A stretch of DNA of 64,000 nt from positions 6,082,001 through 6,146,000 of the forward strand of contig NC_081817.1 in assembly GCF_030704535.1 (NCBI RefSeq), written 5' to 3'. The translations under genes and the position numbers were made by a program. Shown here in pieces: positions 32,601 to 45,776 of this stretch; the first letter of the stretch is position 1; every line of letters starts with the position of its first letter. The notes beneath the pieces are model-generated. The model was not told where the DNA came from. It did no database searches and was given only the letters and a program-made list of their open reading frames with translations. The stretch is from Vitis vinifera. Its lineage: Eukaryota > Streptophyta > Magnoliopsida > Vitales > Vitaceae.

Positions 32601-35600
32601 TCACTTAGAATGAAAGTAAAGTTACAAGCAATCAAACTCAAAATAGATTGTAAAATCAATAATGAGTTTCAAATTCAACTCCTTTTCCCTAATTATAATT
32701 CTAGTAGTTAAAACTGTTTAGGCCTTTTGAAGTAAATAGCCCTTGATGTTGTAATCATAGAATGTATAATTGGTTGGGACCTAGTGCCAGCACTAAAAGG
32801 TTTTATGCTGGTTTCAATCTTCTACTGCATACATGCTTATTGCCTATATTAGGCTTAGATTGAAAGTTCAATAAGCATGAATAATGCATGGAAATTTTTA
32901 TGCATTGGTAAACACAAACCAGCTGATCCTTGTAGTGACTGAGCAATTTGATGGCACGGGAAATTCAAAGAAATTATACAAATAGATACATCGAGAATGA
33001 AAGACGACGGTGTTCCAAATATTGTCTTGTGATTGATAAAATTACCTTGGTTGGTGAACAACCATGCAGATGTTTACCCCCTCAAGGGCTTCACGACGAA
33101 GTGCTTTGAGAAGTAGCTGAGAAGATGAACTGTCCAAACCAGAAGTGGGTTCATCTAAGATCAAAAGTGAAGGTTCCATCACCATTTCCAGGCCAACATT
33201 TACACGCTTCCGCTGGCCTCCAGAGATTCCTCGCTTCTCAACTGTTCCAACCAAGGAATCCCGCACTGCCTGTAGCCCCAAGGACTCAATAACTCTTTCA
33301 ATGACAAGAACCTTTTCCGCCTTTGGCAAGTCCATGGATAGTCTTCAACAATCAGAAATCCAAAAAAGTTCAGCAGTTAGGAAGGTCATAGAGTAGAGAT
33401 AATACCGTCTACAACAAAAAATAAGAAAGTATGCAACAGCAAAGAGCACATAAGCAAAAATGGCAGGTAAATGTCATCATGTTGTAGCCACTTTAGGAAA
33501 CACCAACCTGAAGAGTAGACATTTACCAAGACAAACATAATGCAATTTTAGTAAAACCATGACTTGGAATCTTAGGAATAAATTGTTATATTTGTCAGCA
33601 AGAAATTTGTCATTTTTTTGTAACTTTGCTCCATCATCCATGTGGAATAGTGAGATGCAACATGGTGGACCTAACTGACTTCACATTGCAGTCTAAATCT
33701 TGATGAATGTACATGGTAGTGTGAAATTCATTTATATTTCTGTGAATGATTGCTGACCAAGAGAACTCATGTTCAAAACTATAGCCAGATGGAGGAAGTT
33801 ATTGGTTGAAAAATGGGGAGTATGCACATGGACCCAAGTGTTTAAAAATGGTTTTGACATGTTTCAAAAAAGCACATTCACCCTTGAGAAATGTTAGACA
33901 TGACCATGTGCAATAATTAGGATAAAGAAAAATTGAAACCTCGCATTGTATTTGAAGATGTCACTTTTCTTGGGCTAGTATTTTTGTCTTCAATCCCAAA
34001 TAAATTGGAAAGTGCATTGTTCAGTGACTTATTCTAAGGAGCTAGAAGTCATCCACTGATTTAGTGATAACAGGTTTCCTTCTGATGCGTAAATGTTCGA
34101 TAAAACAGAGCAGATGCTATACAAATATCAGAAGTTTGGGTAGGATGTAATGAAATGGCCATAAGGAAAGGAAAAGGAGATTCATTTTAAACATGATAAG
34201 AAAATTTACACTGAATAATCAAGAATCCACACTAATGGGTAAAAATAAACAGTAAAAGAGAATGCATCCAACTACTTATCAACTAGCTCAAAACTCAGAC
34301 AGATCAACTTGTTTTGCAAATCCAATATCCATTTTCAAGATGATAAATACTATTCATATATGCACATACATATACATATACATATATCCAGGAAGGATAA
34401 GGATCCAGGACAGGCATTAGAAGCATTTATTTTTTATTTTTTTGTTTCTGTTTTAACATGGTATCAAACACAAGTCCTTCGTCCTGAATCTTGTATTAGT
34501 TATTCTTCCCCATAATCCAGTGTGACTCAGCAATAATCAGTTTGCTGCCCATAATCCCCTCTAAATAAACTGAAAGATTTTTTTTTTTTTTTCATCTGCT
34601 TCTTACAAGTATCATTTCAATCCCATCTCTTTGAAAAGTTCTAACTCACTCTTCCTTCTACAAGGTGTTAATAGGTAGGTCTGAGTCTTGAAAGCAGCCA
34701 CTTCACATGGAAACACCCAAGCTCAGGGCCATGTCCAACACACTCTTCCCAGGACCCCACTTTGCAGGACCAGCAATAGGCAATAGGGATGCAGTCTGCA
34801 CTCTGCACTAGGATTTTTCTGTTCAGTTTTATTTGCAACTCAAGCAACAATTTAGAATTCAGCTGCTGCAATGAAAATCTCTTCATCTTCAGCCTCACTC
34901 TCTGCTTGTGCTGTAGTGATGTAGGTCCTTATTTGGAGGCCACTCAAGATCCATTAAATGGTACAGACAGAATATTTCCCAGCTTTGTAATATTTTCAGA
35001 ACTAATATTATCCAATGAAACCTCTGTTCACTGTTGTTGGCATCACCAGTTTATCTATGGTGATCCAATCAAAAAGTTTATCTATGGTGAGGACGTTGCT
35101 TGCCCCTCACAGCGATATATTATTTCTAAGATTCATATAAATTTGCTTTATACCAAGATGAAAAAATGATAAAGCTCATGATGATTAGATAAAAAGACAA
35201 TCACTTCCACAAAGAATGCAAGCTCTGGTTTTATTTTTAGAAGAAAGATTACAAGACAAGCTTGAGCAAGTGGATGCTACACTGAATATTTAACAACCAG
35301 TCAATGAGGTCCTCATTTCATCATTTCTGTTCATCCAATACTCGGTTGAGCATTACTTTTAATGGAGTCCATGGTGAATCATATGAACCATACCTTACCA
35401 TTTTCCATTTGCATGAATCTGCATTCATCAATCTGGTTTTCTTTTCACTCTTTGTAGACTGCTTCTTATCTGATTTTATCTATTAATTCCCCCCATGGGT
35501 TCCTCCTATCATGGTTCCGGACTCCACACTTTAGTCAGTGGCAACTCGGCCTCTGTGCCAAATTGACTACAATACAGAAAATTTGTCTTCTATCCATTTA

Positions 35601-38600
35601 TTTCACTTTGGAATTGTGGGTCTATCAGGCAGGCCAACCATCTGTTTCTCTATTCTGAGTGTTTGAGATCTTTCCTTCAAATGCTTGTAAATCCATATAT
35701 CTAAATTATAAAAAAATTATTGAAAGGAGATATTTTTCGAGCAATGTCCTCAGGATATCAACATCAATGATAAAATTGTTTATCTTGGACCATTTCTGTT
35801 TGGGATAGTCTAGCTGTGGTCAACATGAGCATGAGAGGGGTATTGACATATCTAGGAAGCTAAGAAGATAACATATATTACCATCCACCATCTTCAGCAG
35901 GACTATTTTCACGGATTAGCATTAACATATGTTAAATATCTATTGTTTCAATTTTGTTTTCCTTTTAGCTTTTGATCAACCATCCATGAGATTAGACTTG
36001 GTAAGATCAATTGGAGATGTTCTGCTGGAATACTGTGTGATCACTGGTTACCTATCAATGTCAAGGGAAATGTTTTTGAGATGGCCATCAGACCACCATG
36101 TAATATGGCAAAGATTAAGGAATGGAGGGAAGTCAAGAAATAACATTGGTAAAATAAGGACAGCTGAAATGAAAATAGGGAGAAGGATGAGTAGTCATGG
36201 TAGAAAGAAAAGATTGAGACAAGGAAGCAATGCATTAGTGAGCAGCTAGAGTTAGCACCAATTGGAGACAAATGAAAAAAGGCTGCCTAAGATGAGTTGG
36301 TCATTCACTACAAATGGCAATGACTGCACCAGTAAGATTGATCCAAAGGGCAACAGAGAGGTCAAAAGAAGGTGAATCCAAGCAGTGAAAAAAGACATTA
36401 TGATCCATGATTTGTCAACAGATACGAACCTTGGTAGATTTAAATGGTAAAAAGGATACATGTAGCCTACCCAACTGCTGGGAATTTAAGGATTCTTGAG
36501 GGGAGTTAAATTTCTGGCACTCTTATCTGAACCCTATATTGGTAAATTGCTAATAGATCAAAATTTCCAGTTTTCTATCTGTTCTTGAGGAGTAAAGTTC
36601 CAGGAGAGAATTACTCATTGTCATGCCAATAGTTTGCAAAGGAATAAGGATAAAGAGGAACTGTGGAAGTAGGCAAACATGTCGATTTCAATGAGCGGAT
36701 AAAGAGAAGCAAAAACAACAAAAACCCAATGTTCAAAAATTAGTTAACTCAATGTTGTTTGCTGCTATTTTATAATGAAGAACTAGTTGACAATAAACTT
36801 TTCATTCTTTCTTTCTTTCTTCTTTCTTTTTTTTTGTTTTTCGGTTTGCAGTAAAAGATTGATAATTAATTATGAGTCAAAATATTTTGATAATCAAGAA
36901 GTTGAAGATAATAAATTAAATTGCATTTGGATGTGGAACTTAGCATACCTGCATCTTGCACTGAACCAGAGATTTTCTTCCACTGTCAAATTTCCATGCA
37001 CAATGTCATCTTGTGGCACAAATCCCATGATTTTCTTGTATGAGTGGATTGATTCATTCACTCCATTTATAAGAATCAGACCAGCCATTCTACATCCAAT
37101 CGCCTTTCCAGCCAGAGCAGAAATAAATGTTGTTTTTCCAGCTCCAGATGGACCCATGACAGCAGTAATGCGTCCAGGCATAATTTTTCCAGTGACACAC
37201 CTCAAAAGATGTTTGTTTTTCCCTTTCAAAGTAAGGGTTAGATCCCTGAAAGCAACCTCAATTAGAGGCCTTTTCTTGATTCTAGTATCAGTAGCCATTG
37301 AAATTACTCCTGAAAAGGTAAGGTCCTTGTTTTCCTGTTGCAGAGCTTTCTCTTTCTCAAGTTGAGCATATGCGTACTTAAAAATTTGGCTATGTGTGTG
37401 TATCTCTTTCCCCTTTGGCATATGCTTTTTACTATTTTTATCTCCATTCTCCAGATTGAAACGTTCAAAACTATCAAGGTCATCATCAAGTACATGCATC
37501 ATCTTTGCAAGCTCACTAGGTTCTTTTTCCTTTCCTTTTGCTGCCACAGATGAAAGCTGAGATGCCCCTGAAGCACTTATGTGCATAGGTGATAATATGT
37601 CATCATCTGTCACAGGTTTATCCTGACCCAAAATCCTAAGTTCCTCAGAATTAGTGACATATTTTTTACGAGAAAATGTGCGAGACAGATGAGCTTGCAA
37701 TCCAACTGCACGTCTCTTGGCAGCATCTTTTGCAGCTTTCCACTTTTCACGTGCTCGTGTTGTCTCCCTTGCACTTCTTGCTGCTGCTTCCCTGGTTTTG
37801 GCCTGTCTCCTTTCCCGAGTTGTTAGTACTTGGCCAGAACAGTTATAAATAATGAGCAGTAGAGTGCTCAAAGCAGCCTGCATTTGCAAGTGCAGGACAT
37901 CAGTTTCTAATGGCTGTGGTTTCATAACAAGGGCTGTAAATATGCTTTTAGAAAAACCAAAGGAGCAAGCGTTAAATAAAATTTCAGGAAAAGGCCTATA
38001 CATATATGCACAACATGCACACATAAACAGACAAATACATATATACATAACATACATACATGCAGCAATTAAAAGTTTCTGGAAATTTTCCCAATATTTT
38101 TGCAAATTTTTCATATTCCGAGGATACTGATAGGGTATTAAGGCGAATATTTCCTTCAAAATTCAGCAATTTATTGTGATCCCTAGCATGGGGAAAGTTG
38201 GATCTTTTGCAATTTAAGTAATATTCTGATGTATCTATGCACAAAATTAAATATTAAAACAAAACTTTAGTAAATAATTAATTTTAATTATCTTACTTTC
38301 AAATTTGATTAACTAATTGTTAAGAATATAAAACCCTCATCATAATTTTTTAATAAGTATTTTTTGCAGCTTTTGTATAGTAATTAAATAAAAGGAAAAC
38401 ATAAAGTTATAAATAAATTTATAATATTTTTAAATAAAAATAATAATTGTACATATATTATCATTTCTTTTATATCCTTGAATACATCCAAACTAGATGG
38501 ATCATTATTTTAGTATTAAATATGTTTTCAAGTTCTGCAAATTATTGTCAAATATTGAAAATGTTATCATACACATAATATTTTCTTCAATAAAATACAA

Positions 38601-41600
38601 TATGTGTATCATTGCTTATTTTATCATTTCTTAGAGTTTTTCCCAAAATTTTTATAAATTTTGATCAATTTCTATTCTATCAATAATCTTTGTTTAAATT
38701 TCCGTAAAATCCAACTACTAATATTTCCATAACTTTCGACATTTTAATCCTTGCATGCATATATAGAAAATGATAACTCGGCAACAACAATGATAACTAT
38801 TAAAAATAAATAAAGTTTAAGTCAATAACATAATTTATCTCAGCATGATGAATTAATGGAGCACAATCATGGACCAGCCAAGAAACCATGGACCTATCCA
38901 AGACCAATAATCTGGTTCAAAAGTAAACATAACATCTTACTATAAGCATAGCTCCATATGCATGAATGTTTTGATTTGCAGTGTTTGGATTACATGAAGC
39001 CAACTTGAAGCACCCTGCAAGGTAAGTGATTAGTAACAATAAAGTAATTTCCATAGCATAGCTACTCGTAGAGGGTAAGTAAACCTCCAAAATCTAGGAC
39101 AAAGGGTCAGAACTCAAGAAGAAGAAACAGATTTTTATGAATCAGGACCCAAAAAGAAGGGAAGAAAAAAGGATCCATTCTTTATTGCATCCAGTAGCTC
39201 ACAATTCAACAAGAACTTACTTTTCTCAGATGTAGAACCCATCCTGCAATAATGCCTGAAATACCACAAGAAAAATGATAATAGGAATACCTTAATTGGA
39301 AATTTAAATTTTCAAATGTCAAAACTGTCTTGTGAACAAAAACATGCCTAACAAAGAAAAAAAAGCTGCAATTAGCTAAACAAGTACCCGTCACTGCAGG
39401 GAATTTTTTGGGTGGTTGTAGGACAATATGATCCACTTGAACAGAAAACCTCACCACTACTACCAACATCAGCCCAAATATTTGCTCCACCACAGGTATG
39501 GTTTGGCTGTCCAGGAGGTAGTTGATAAAGGTATCTGCAGAAACCTATCAATAAATATTTTATACATTCCATAGGCCATTTTTGGGAACTTCCAAACTAA
39601 AATATGAACTTACGGTTCACATACACCAGTCGTTTTATTGACCCTTGCAAGTGGGCAGTAAGAACCCAATGGACACGCTGCAAGAATAGATAGCATATGG
39701 AAACAAAGAAGTTATGTCTGAAACATCTTCCATACATAAAAGAAACTTAGAGTGACAGTTCAAGGTTGTAAAAGCTTGTTGCAAGGTAAGGATGGATCAT
39801 ACAATTAGAAGGATTACTTAGATGCATGCTTCTGACATGAAGAGCACCAGAAAATATTTAGCCACAAAATATTTAGTCACCAAAATTTTTATGACAATCC
39901 TTAGATAAAAACCACAAGGATCTTGGGTGCTAAAAGACCTGTGGCATCCACCAATAGTTGCCGAAAGCATGTGGTTATGCACCTATTGAAAGTACATAGA
40001 GTAGAAATGGAAAAACTGTTGAGGAATCTGTTTTTTAGTTAAGCGCATTTTAATAGTCTTTCTATTTGCCTATAGTGAGAAAAAAAATTGCTAAGGAATC
40101 AGTTCCAAATGTTGCCAGGCTGATGATGTAATTTTGAGTTGGATATCCATTCACATCCAACCCATGATCCTAACAAAATGGAGAATTGGAGCTCCTTGTT
40201 CAAGCATCCTGTTGGATTTCTGCAGTGCAAAATAATATATATATATATATATATATTTGCTTTTTTTGATAAAAAACAAAAAAAAAAAATGTATTAAATT
40301 CTGGATAAAGAAATAAAAAAGAAGGATGAGGAATCCTCCCTGAGATACAGCAAACTGATTAAAAAGTATGTTTGAAGCCTCCAAAATTTAAGTAAACCTA
40401 TACAGCAATGAAGTACCACATGGGGCTTTTCATATGATTGGGGCTTTTCATGTACATATTTTTGTGTTTCTAAAAGCTTATAAAATAAGGTTTTATTAAG
40501 CATTGGTCACATAGAAGTTTACAAGGGAGTTCTAAGAAAATACAAGGCTAGATCGATCAAGGCAATTTAATTTTGAATTTCAGTTTATACTTCTTTGATT
40601 CATAAAGCTTGCAATTTTGATGGATCAAAGCTTGAGTTTTGAGAGGAAGAATATGTGAAATATTTGTCATATCCAACTCTTCTAGGGTTTTTCAAACTCT
40701 CATTTCCCAGAAGATTTTGAGATCATTGTATCCACTGAGGTTTTCCATTCTCCTGTGTATTAGTTTCAAACTTGCATAGCATTTGCATCTTTGAGTTTTG
40801 AAAACTCCAAAGCCCTGTTTTTCTCAAATCTTGTGATCAAACTTTTATGAAGTATGATCTTCAGAGGAGGATTGTTGTTCTTAAAGGCACTCGCAGAGGT
40901 TTTGAGTGTTTGCTTTGGAATGATCCAGGGTTGGCTCACTAAAGAGCGAACAGGGAGCTTCGCAGTGTTGTGAAAGTGGCCAAGGTGCATAGAGTTAACA
41001 AAGTATGAGGATAGGAAAAGGATCAGCAGCTTGGATATGGAGTAGCCTCACTCAGTAAACTTTGTAACTATTGTGTTTCTTTAGTGGAGTGTTTCCCAGC
41101 AATAGGCCGGTGATTTCTTTTCCATTGGGTTTCCAAGTATACAATGTGTTTATATTCTGCTTTTGATTTTTTTATTGTCGATTGAGGATGGACCATAATT
41201 GAATAATTGGCTTCTTCAATTAAAGTTGGTAAAATTAAAAATTGTAGGACTTCACCTATTCACTCCCTGTTGGTTAATCCTAGTATCAAAAAGTTGCATA
41301 GCAATCACATCTTTAAGTTTTGAAAACCTGAACCCAATTTCTCTCAAGCTCTTCATGGTGTAAGCAATATTCAGTAGAGGATCGTGGTCCTTGAAGTCCT
41401 TCAGGGAAGCCATTGGCACTTGCACTGGAGGGGTCTACAGTTTGCTCACTAAAGAGCTAAGGGGAGGTTCCTGGTGCCAAGGTAGAAGGACACTGGAACA
41501 ATTTGCAGCTTGGATAGGGAGAAGTGTCACTCAATAAAACTTTGTAACATATTGTGTTTCCTTAGTGGAGATTTGCAGCCATTAGGCCTGTGATTTTTTC

Positions 41601-43416
41601 TCCATTGGGGTTTCTACATACGTCACGTGTTCATTATTTTGTGCCTATGATCTTTTTGGTTGTAAATTGAGGTTGGATCAAGATTCATTAATTGGATTAA
41701 TTTGATTAAAGTTGGTAAAACTAAAAATTGAGTGACTTGACCTATTCAGCTATTCTCCCCCTCCTCTAAGTCAATCCCTAGTAATGCCAATCACTTCTCA
41801 AAAGCCACAAACAATGAAGTAAAATCATAAAGTTGCTTTCAGTCATTATGTAACAAAGAATTAAAAGAATTCTCAATACTTACGTATCATGCAAGTGATA
41901 CCACGAGGGCAGAAGAAACCCTCACAACAAGCCTGACAATCATGAGTTCTGGTAGGAATGTTCTGTGAATTTTTAAGGTTAACCTGCTGATTTTGACCAA
42001 CACTACAAGCCCATCCAGGCTCACAGCCAGAAACCCACGTAGTCAAGTTACAATTCTTGTTAGGTCTCAAATAATTGCTACTCTCTGATTTCAAAAAGAA
42101 ATTACTGAAGTAGAACTTTGTTTCTGCAGATGTGCACAATCGCCGGGTAATATCTCCTGTTGTGGAAATTCAAACCATTGTACTACATGAGAATGCAACT
42201 TATGATTCAAAATGACCCACTAGTTGCAGAAAATACTACTGAAAGAAAAACAACAGAAAATGCTAGCACTCGGTTTTCTGTCTGATATTTTACAAGATCC
42301 CTCTTTATTGCTTACCGCCCTTTGGGCCAAAACAGATCCTTACAAAAAGAAATGCAAAGGAAAGAGCATGATGGTGCCTCAAAGAGAAACTTTCCAATAA
42401 TGGGTCAGAAAGAAACTATCATCTTCCTCATCAATCATAACAAGTTAAAAGAGTTAGAAATAGTGGATATGTATAACCTTTTGAGCTTAAATCATAGTCT
42501 CATTGCTAAGAATTCACCAGGACAAGTGAGAAAAAAGAACTGGAATACACACCTACCCGGCCCAAACCACCTTCCTATGAAATCTCAGTAGCCGAATCAC
42601 ATTAATAATGCTCCTATAATTCTTCCCAATAATATAACAGTGCACTCAAATATGAAGTTTCTGACCAAGAAACACAACAGGTATTTCTAGTGACCCTCCA
42701 TTTTAGTTGGTGAAGAAAAGCCATTAAGATTTGAGTTTCAAATTCTATTTTGTCTTCCTTCCAAAGAATTAAAAAAGAATGAGAAACTCAACTCTGGTAA
42801 CCAACTAGTTTAATTAGAATTGATTGATTGCAGATGTTTTTTTTCCCCCATGAAAGCCATTTTTTCCTATTTTACTCGGATTTTCTAGACATCCAAACAA
42901 GCTCAAATGTAACTTGTAAAAACTACTCATACCTTTAGTTTTCTGGATGCAAGAAGCCAAGAAGTCCAAATTAAATGAATAATTAAAAGCCTGGTTCCAA
43001 TCAGCGTCCCTGATGGGCAATACAAGTTCAAAGTCAAACCAAATTTGACAAGAATCAAACGCTTAAAATGAGTTTAATTAAACCAATTGCCCCAGCTCAG
43101 TTCACTCTTCAATTATCCAAAACCAGAATCAACATATTTTCTTCTCTTTCTCAGAAACCAGACAGAGAACTCACGGATCCTTAACGCAGAAACTGGAGCG
43201 ATTCTGAAACTCCGCACTCAGCATTGTAGTCATATTGGAAATCTGACCATAGACGAGCTGTGTGAACAACGGAAGAAGCTCGGGATTATCAAACTCGCTG
43301 TAGTCATCCACGTTCTGGCACTGTACGAACTGCACCGAACCCACCAATAGTATAATGAGAACCACGAATGTGGGAGCAGGGGAAGGGCAATAAGCGCCAA
43401 CTCTCTCTCTTCTCAT
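29696..43416 (-). CDS. ABC transporter G family, ABCG24/ABCG28-like
   Basis: Fourteen exons on the minus strand, all in frame: 43416-43175, 43009-42933, 42156-41884, 39677-39614, 39534-39388, 39255-39221, 39014-38941, 37877-36949, 33342-33046, 32579-32085, 31641-31493, 31123-30834, 30757-30624 and 29852-29696. They give 1120 aa, near the 1.1 kb-residue plant subgroup of ABCG24/ABCG28. A signal peptide (1-33) leads into a Cys-rich extracellular region (about 110-300, with [14 protein letters not shown] and GSYCP blocks), a TM segment (about 305-315) and a basic coiled region with TRERRQAK. The nucleotide-binding domain follows: Walker [10 protein letters not shown] 546-554, signature ISGGQ 653-657, Walker B LILDEP 674-679. 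About five or six C-terminal TM segments start near 890. The half-size relatives export lipids or hormones, and ABCG28 is needed for pollen tube tip growth. The substrate here is unknown. Confidence 0.93.
36150..36470 (+). pseudogene. LINE reverse-transcriptase C-terminal relic in ABCG intron 8
   Basis: Read on the plus strand in shifting frames, the segment keeps the pattern of the plant LINE protein end: an R-K-K/D-R-L-R word near 36205, LAPIGDK near 36255, then [10 protein letters not shown] and a final R-F-K-W/H-V-A-D-P-T-like end near 36470. Stops and shifts show that it is dead. It lies antisense to the ABCG gene in its largest intron (36948-33343). Confidence 0.5.
40207..40320. repeat. 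(TA)n microsatellite and A-rich LINE-like tail in ABCG intron 3
   Basis: About thirteen TA units at 40228-40255 are followed by TTGCTTTTTTTGATAAAAAACAAAA, which resembles the LINE terminus seen at 17065 and 24971 on the minus strand. The retroposon reading is tentative. Confidence 0.45.
40771..41788 (+). repeat. Two diverged tandem LTR-like copies in ABCG intron 3
   Basis: Unit A (about 40771-41290) and unit B (about 41293-41788) share order and wording over about 500 bases, including TTGTGTTTC.TTAGTGGAG, AGGCC.GTGATTT.T.TCCATTGGG and TTAAAGTTGGTAAAA. This wording resembles the 3' half of plant Copia LTRs that end in CACTCCCC/CTCC-rich sequence. They lie within the 2.2 kb third intron (41883-39678), antisense to the gene. 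Neither unit codes for protein. Confidence 0.7.
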
Positions 43417-45299
43417 TTCGAAACCCGATTGAAGCGTCGAGAGAAAAGAAGTGCTGAAGCTCAGAAATAGTGTGTTTGGTTGGGAAGAAACCGTGGGAAA
43501 GTGGAGGCGTGAAAATGGGAGTTCATTTGGATTTATTTTCCTGGGCTTTCTTGGAAACCAAACGCGGGGAAAGAGACTGATAGGCGATGATGGAGGAGGG
43601 AGGAGATTATTATCAAAGGTCAAAGACCGGCTGGTGGGACCCACATCTCCGAACCACGTTCTAACGACTAGCCGGCCCTCTCACATGTGCGGTCGGCTTT
43701 GCTGCTGCACGTGCTTGCTTGCTTGACCTCTTCACGTTTTTCCTTTTTAATTCCAAAATTAATTAAGGGTATATTTGGAATTGTCTTTTGTAACAGTTTT
43801 TTTTCTTTTTCTTTTTCGTAACAAAAAAAAACACGAAAATACATTTAACAATAAAAATTTATTTTTTGTTTTTTGTATTTAAAGAATATTTTTTAATTAT
43901 TTTATATTGTATTCTAGTGACTGTTTTAAAAAACAATTATTCAAATATAGAATAATTAAAAATAAAATACTAGATATAAAAAATTATTTTTAAAACATAT
44001 TTAAAAATATTAAAAACCTATTAAAAACATTTTTCATTTTCAAATAGATTTTATTTTTATAAAATTTAGTTCTCAAATACTATTTTTTATAATTGTTTTT
44101 TAAAACAATTATTAAATTGATCTTAAATGTTTTTCATTATACATTAATGTATTTCATTGTATGTTTCATTTTTTTATATAATTAAAATAATATTTAGTTA
44201 TTGTGAAACAATTTGTCCATAAATAATTAAAATTAAATTAAGTTTAAATAAAGTTTAAAAAAAAAAGATATTTAGCACAAATATGTTTAAAATTCAGAAT
44301 ATTTGTGTATAATAAATATAAAGAAAAGCATTTCTAGTTTTAAAACAATCACATAAAATAATTCAGCAAGTGAGTTAATACCATCTTTAGAATAATTTTT
44401 ATTATTATATGTCTTATGTTTGTTTCTTAGATTATTTTTTTCAGATTAATTTTTTCTTACTCTTAGAATTTGTTTGGCAATAATTTTATGAAGTGTTTTT
44501 AATTTTAAAAATATTAGATGTTTTACAAAATTTATGAAACATTTTTAAAATTTTGATAATCATTTACAGTGTTTTCTAAAGAAACACTTAATAGACTATT
44601 CTCATAAAAATACTTCAAAATACGCTCGAACCCATTTGACAATGGTTTTAAGAAATGTTTCTAACATTTTTAATAATTGAAAAAAATTATTATTCAAGTG
44701 TTAAAAATATTAAAAACATTTTCTATCATGATTATCAAACGCACTCTTAGTTATCTGATTGTGATTTTTTTATAAATATGATTGTTACATTTTGTATCAA
44801 GACACCAAATATCATACTTTGTATCGTTCGATTTACCCATCAATACCAAATTTCATTTTGCTTTGATAGTATTTTAATGCCTTTTTTTTTCTCTTCTATT
44901 TTGCAGTTTTGTTTGAAACTCATACTTATAGTCTCTGTATTCTTATGTATGAAACAATGGACTTGTCATTAGACCTAAAATGATCCCTCTTCCTTATGAA
45001 AATTCTTGTCATTGTCTTTGTGCATGTTTGTGAGATAACTTATGTTGCCTTGTTGACTATCATGATTTCTCGTAAATGTCTCACTCTATAAATCTTGCTT
45101 CGTTTTTGTAAAGTTACATATTCATTTGTCACTCAAGTGAATACAATGAATTCATCAATCTTTCAATTGTTGAAGTGAACATGTACTTTCTTTCCTTGGT
45201 TATGATGATAATCAAATGTTCTAATTAAACGTCACTTGATCTTCTCTATTGCCCTTTTATCATCAAGTTTCTCATTGTTAAGCCACATTTGGTTCATAA
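43417..45299. other. Upstream region of the ABCG gene and AT-rich spacer
   Basis: 43417-43740 is GC-richer and should hold the ABCG 5' UTR and promoter, since the gene is read leftward. From 43740 on the DNA is AT-rich, with MITE-like AAAAACATTTT words (43830-44130 and 44470-44760). The minus strand at about 45200-45290 can be read weakly as a Copia gag fragment (LNNEKLDDKRAIEKI), too short to name safely. Confidence 0.5.
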
Positions 45300-45771
45300 T
45301 GTTGGGATATTTATAGGTGAATGAAAATTAAGACATACCGTTTCAATTAGACACAACTCTTCCTAATGGACCCAACTTGTGTCAAAGGATATGTCTAAGT
45401 ATTTAAGACACATCTCTTCTATAAATAACCCCCCCTCCCCCCATGACATTTCTCATTCATTCCATCATCAATTCTCTCCACTTCTTTTCCTTTCTTTCAA
45501 GTGTTTGGTATTCAAGAGAGTTCAAATCATCAAGTAATTCGTTGTTTCTTGTGATTTAGAGTGCTACTATTACAAGAAAGTGATCGTTGTATCCTGGGAG
45601 ACGATTGTCAACAAACCATAAACACCGGTGCGCTACAAATTCGTTTTAAGGACATAGAGTCAAACTCTAACCTCGATCAACCGTTTGTAAGATTCAATAT
45701 TTACTTACCTTCTCGTTTATTTATTATAAATAATTATTTAACCATATATTTGTGATAATTCCAAAATAACA
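45300..45771 (+). mobile_element. Solo LTR with 5-bp target duplication
   Basis: This 472-bp element begins TGTTGGGATATTT and ends AATAACA, with a perfect CATAA duplication on both sides (45295-45299 and 45772-45776). A TATAAATAACC box at about 45421 fits an LTR promoter on the plus strand. No internal retrotransposon domain sits beside it, so it is a solo LTR left by recombination between two LTRs. Confidence 0.8.
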
Positions 45772-45776
45772 CATAA

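Noticed and set aside
36787..37365. 192-codon plus-strand frame
   Set aside because: It is antisense to the ABCG exon coding for Walker A. It is open only because of the sense codons.
37878..38159. N-terminal extension of the ABCG exon 8 frame on the minus strand
   Set aside because: It reads through intron sequence. The acceptor at 37878/37877 is the only one that keeps phase with exon 7 and matches the family.
45190..45299. Copia gag fragment on the minus strand
   Set aside because: About 20 residues look gag-like but stops are frequent and no further domain is present, so it is not listed as a feature.
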